Origin: Tissierellia bacterium
GTDB taxonomy: Bacteria; Bacillota; Clostridia; Tissierellales; Dethiosulfatibacteraceae
Reading direction: 5' to 3'
Length of the DNA: 6,896 nucleotides
Assembly (NCBI GenBank): GCA_007116605.1
Contig: SKID01000205.1
Span: 1 to 6,896 of the forward strand
The position numbers were made by a program, and so were the translations under genes. Positions 6,501-6,896 of the stretch are shown in pieces (position 1 is the stretch's first letter; every line of letters begins with the position of its first letter). The notes below the pieces were generated by a model. The model saw nothing but the letters and a program-made list of their open reading frames with translations. It made no database searches and was not told the DNA's origin.

Positions 6501-6896
6501 TGGTTGGGCTTATGACATCGGCTACGGTGGATTAGACCATGTGCTTGCTAGTGGAGAAGATATTAATGTATTAGTATTTGATACTGAAGTATATTCTAAT
6601 ACAGGAGGACAATCTTCAAAAGCGACTCCAACAGCTGCAACAGCAAAATTTGCGGCAGCAGGAAAAAATGTTAAGAAAAAAGACTTGGGCATGATTGCCA
6701 CAACATATGGTTATATTTATGTGGCCCAGGTTGCTATGGGATCCAATAAGAACCAATTCATGAAAGCTATTGTTGAGGCAGAAAGCTATAAAGGACCATC
6801 ATTGATTATAGCTTACGCACCATGTATCAACCATGGTATCATGGAAGGTATGGGAAGAACACAGTACCAATCTCAAAAAGCTGTAGAAGCTGGTTA
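3589..6896 (+). CDS. nifJ: Pyruvate:ferredoxin (flavodoxin) oxidoreductase, 3' end cut off
   Basis: The enzyme decarboxylates pyruvate with CoA to acetyl-CoA and CO2 and reduces ferredoxin or flavodoxin, a central reaction in anaerobic fermentation. The frame gives 1102 full codons and no stop; the family is about 1170-1200 residues, so the C-terminal tail lies beyond the window. Numbering from this ATG aligns with the Desulfovibrio africanus enzyme at the N terminus: YPITPSS with Thr31, Glu64 (TPP contact) and Arg114 (substrate contact). Then come the transketolase C-like domain (about 260-410), the gamma/CoA-binding domain with GSDGTVGANK (425-434), a two-cluster ferredoxin domain (Cys690, 693, 696, 700 and Cys746, 749, 752, 756), and the TPP-pyrophosphate domain with Cys814, 817, 842 and 1079 for the proximal cluster, GDGWAYDIG (970-978) and VYSNTGGQ (1001-1008). 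All three 4Fe-4S clusters and TPP can be bound. The single fused chain distinguishes it from multi-subunit 2-oxoacid oxidoreductases. The symbol por/pfor is also used. Confidence 0.97.
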   Translation, partial: MSKVMKSMDGNTAAAYVAYAFTDVAAIYPITPSSNMAENVDEWAAHGQKNIFGQEVRVTELQSEGGASGAVHGSLAAGALTSTFTASQGLLLMIPNMYKIAGELLPGVFHVTARAVASHALSIFGDHSDVMATRQTGFALLASGSVQEVMDLAAVAHLTAIKSRVPFLHFFDGFRTSHEIQKIEVIEYDDFAKLVDQDAIKAFRNRSLNPEHPVTRGTAQNPDIFFQAREASNVFYDNLPEMVVKYMDDINALTGRDYKPFNYYGAPDADRVIVAMGSVTETIEETIDYLLAKGEKVGVVKVHLYRPFVEKYFFDVLPKTVKKIAVLDRTKEPGALGEPLLIDIKSMFYNRSEKPLIVGGRYGLGSKDTTPSQINAVYKNLNMNESKDGFTIGIIDDVTFKSLPITEAVESSQEGTIRCKFWGLGSDGTVGANKSAIKIIGDNTKLYTQGYFSYDSKKSGGVTISHLRFGDKPIKSTYLISEADFVSCSQQSYVDKYDLLKGLKKGGTFLLNTLWNEEELDKNLPTEMKKYIAENDISLYTINATKLALDLGLANRTNMIMQAAFFKLAEVIPVDDAVKYLKDSIEEAYGNKGDAVVNMNKASVDKGIEELVKIQVPDSWKNGAVDKVETDMSKPEFITNVLEPMNRQEGDLLPVSTFIGREDGTFPQGTSAYEKRGIAVDVPEWQKDKCIQCNQCAFVCPHAVIRPILVDADEKAKAPETFETLKATGKGFDGLEYRIQISPLDCTGCGNCADICPAKEKALIMKPIASQTEVQVPNWDFAMKEVTIKDGLMDKKTVKGSQFAFPYLEFSGACAGCGETPYAKVITQLYGDRMMIANATGCSSIWGASAPATVYCQDKDGRGPSWANSLFEDNAEYGYGMAMGVNQIRAGIKDKMETLLAKDCVTPEVKEALKQWIEAKEDGDASKVASAKVVEVLKQIPSCQGCEAEVQDILEKKDYLVKKSVWIIGGDGWAYDIGYGGLDHVLASGEDINVLVFDTEVYSNTGGQSSKATPTAATAKFAAAGKNVKKKDLGMIATTYGYIYVAQVAMGSNKNQFMKAIVEAESYKGPSLIIAYAPCINHGIMEGMGRTQYQSQKAVEAG

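Noticed and set aside
1..6896. Mobile element, CRISPR array, toxin-antitoxin, defence or otherwise novel system
   Set aside because: The window is almost filled by four recognisable housekeeping genes with intact motifs; I saw no transposase, terminal repeats, regularly spaced repeats or unassigned gene.

Overview
This AT-rich window looks like ordinary core chromosome from an anaerobic, low-GC Gram-positive bacterium of the class Clostridia. Three things point there. hprK encodes an HPr(Ser) kinase/phosphorylase of about 310 residues, as in Firmicutes. It lies directly behind the nucleotide-excision-repair genes uvrA and uvrC. A single-chain pyruvate:ferredoxin oxidoreductase (nifJ type) implies ferredoxin-based fermentative metabolism. 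The exact genus cannot be read from the sequence; a Lachnospirales/Vallitalea-like clostridium is only a guess.

Layout, all on the + strand. Bases 1-585 are the 3' end of uvrA, entering the window inside the second zinc-finger region. After 24 bases comes a complete uvrC (ATG at 610, or possibly TTG at 601, to 2433). hprK (2426-3358) overlaps the end of uvrC by 8 bases. These three genes appear to form one transcription unit that ends at a strong nested hairpin with a T-run (3409-3464). The 230-base gap 3359-3588 also holds a well-formed sigma-A-type promoter (3507-3535), a perfect 12-bp palindrome just downstream of it (3556-3567), a 6-bp inverted repeat just upstream of it, and a strong ribosome binding site. 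From 3589 to the end runs nifJ, with 1102 complete codons and no stop; only the last several dozen residues lie outside the window.

Functionally there are two units. The first joins DNA repair (UvrA damage recognition and UvrC dual incision) to carbon-catabolite control (HprK phosphorylates HPr at a serine). The second is separately promoted central metabolism: pyruvate + CoA + oxidised ferredoxin to acetyl-CoA + CO2 + reduced ferredoxin. All catalytic and cofactor-binding residues I could check are present in uvrC, hprK and nifJ. I found no mobile element, CRISPR array, tRNA/rRNA gene, toxin-antitoxin pair or defence gene, and nothing that supports an undescribed system. The most interesting non-coding signal is the palindrome ATTGTATACAAT in the nifJ leader, which looks like a repressor operator.
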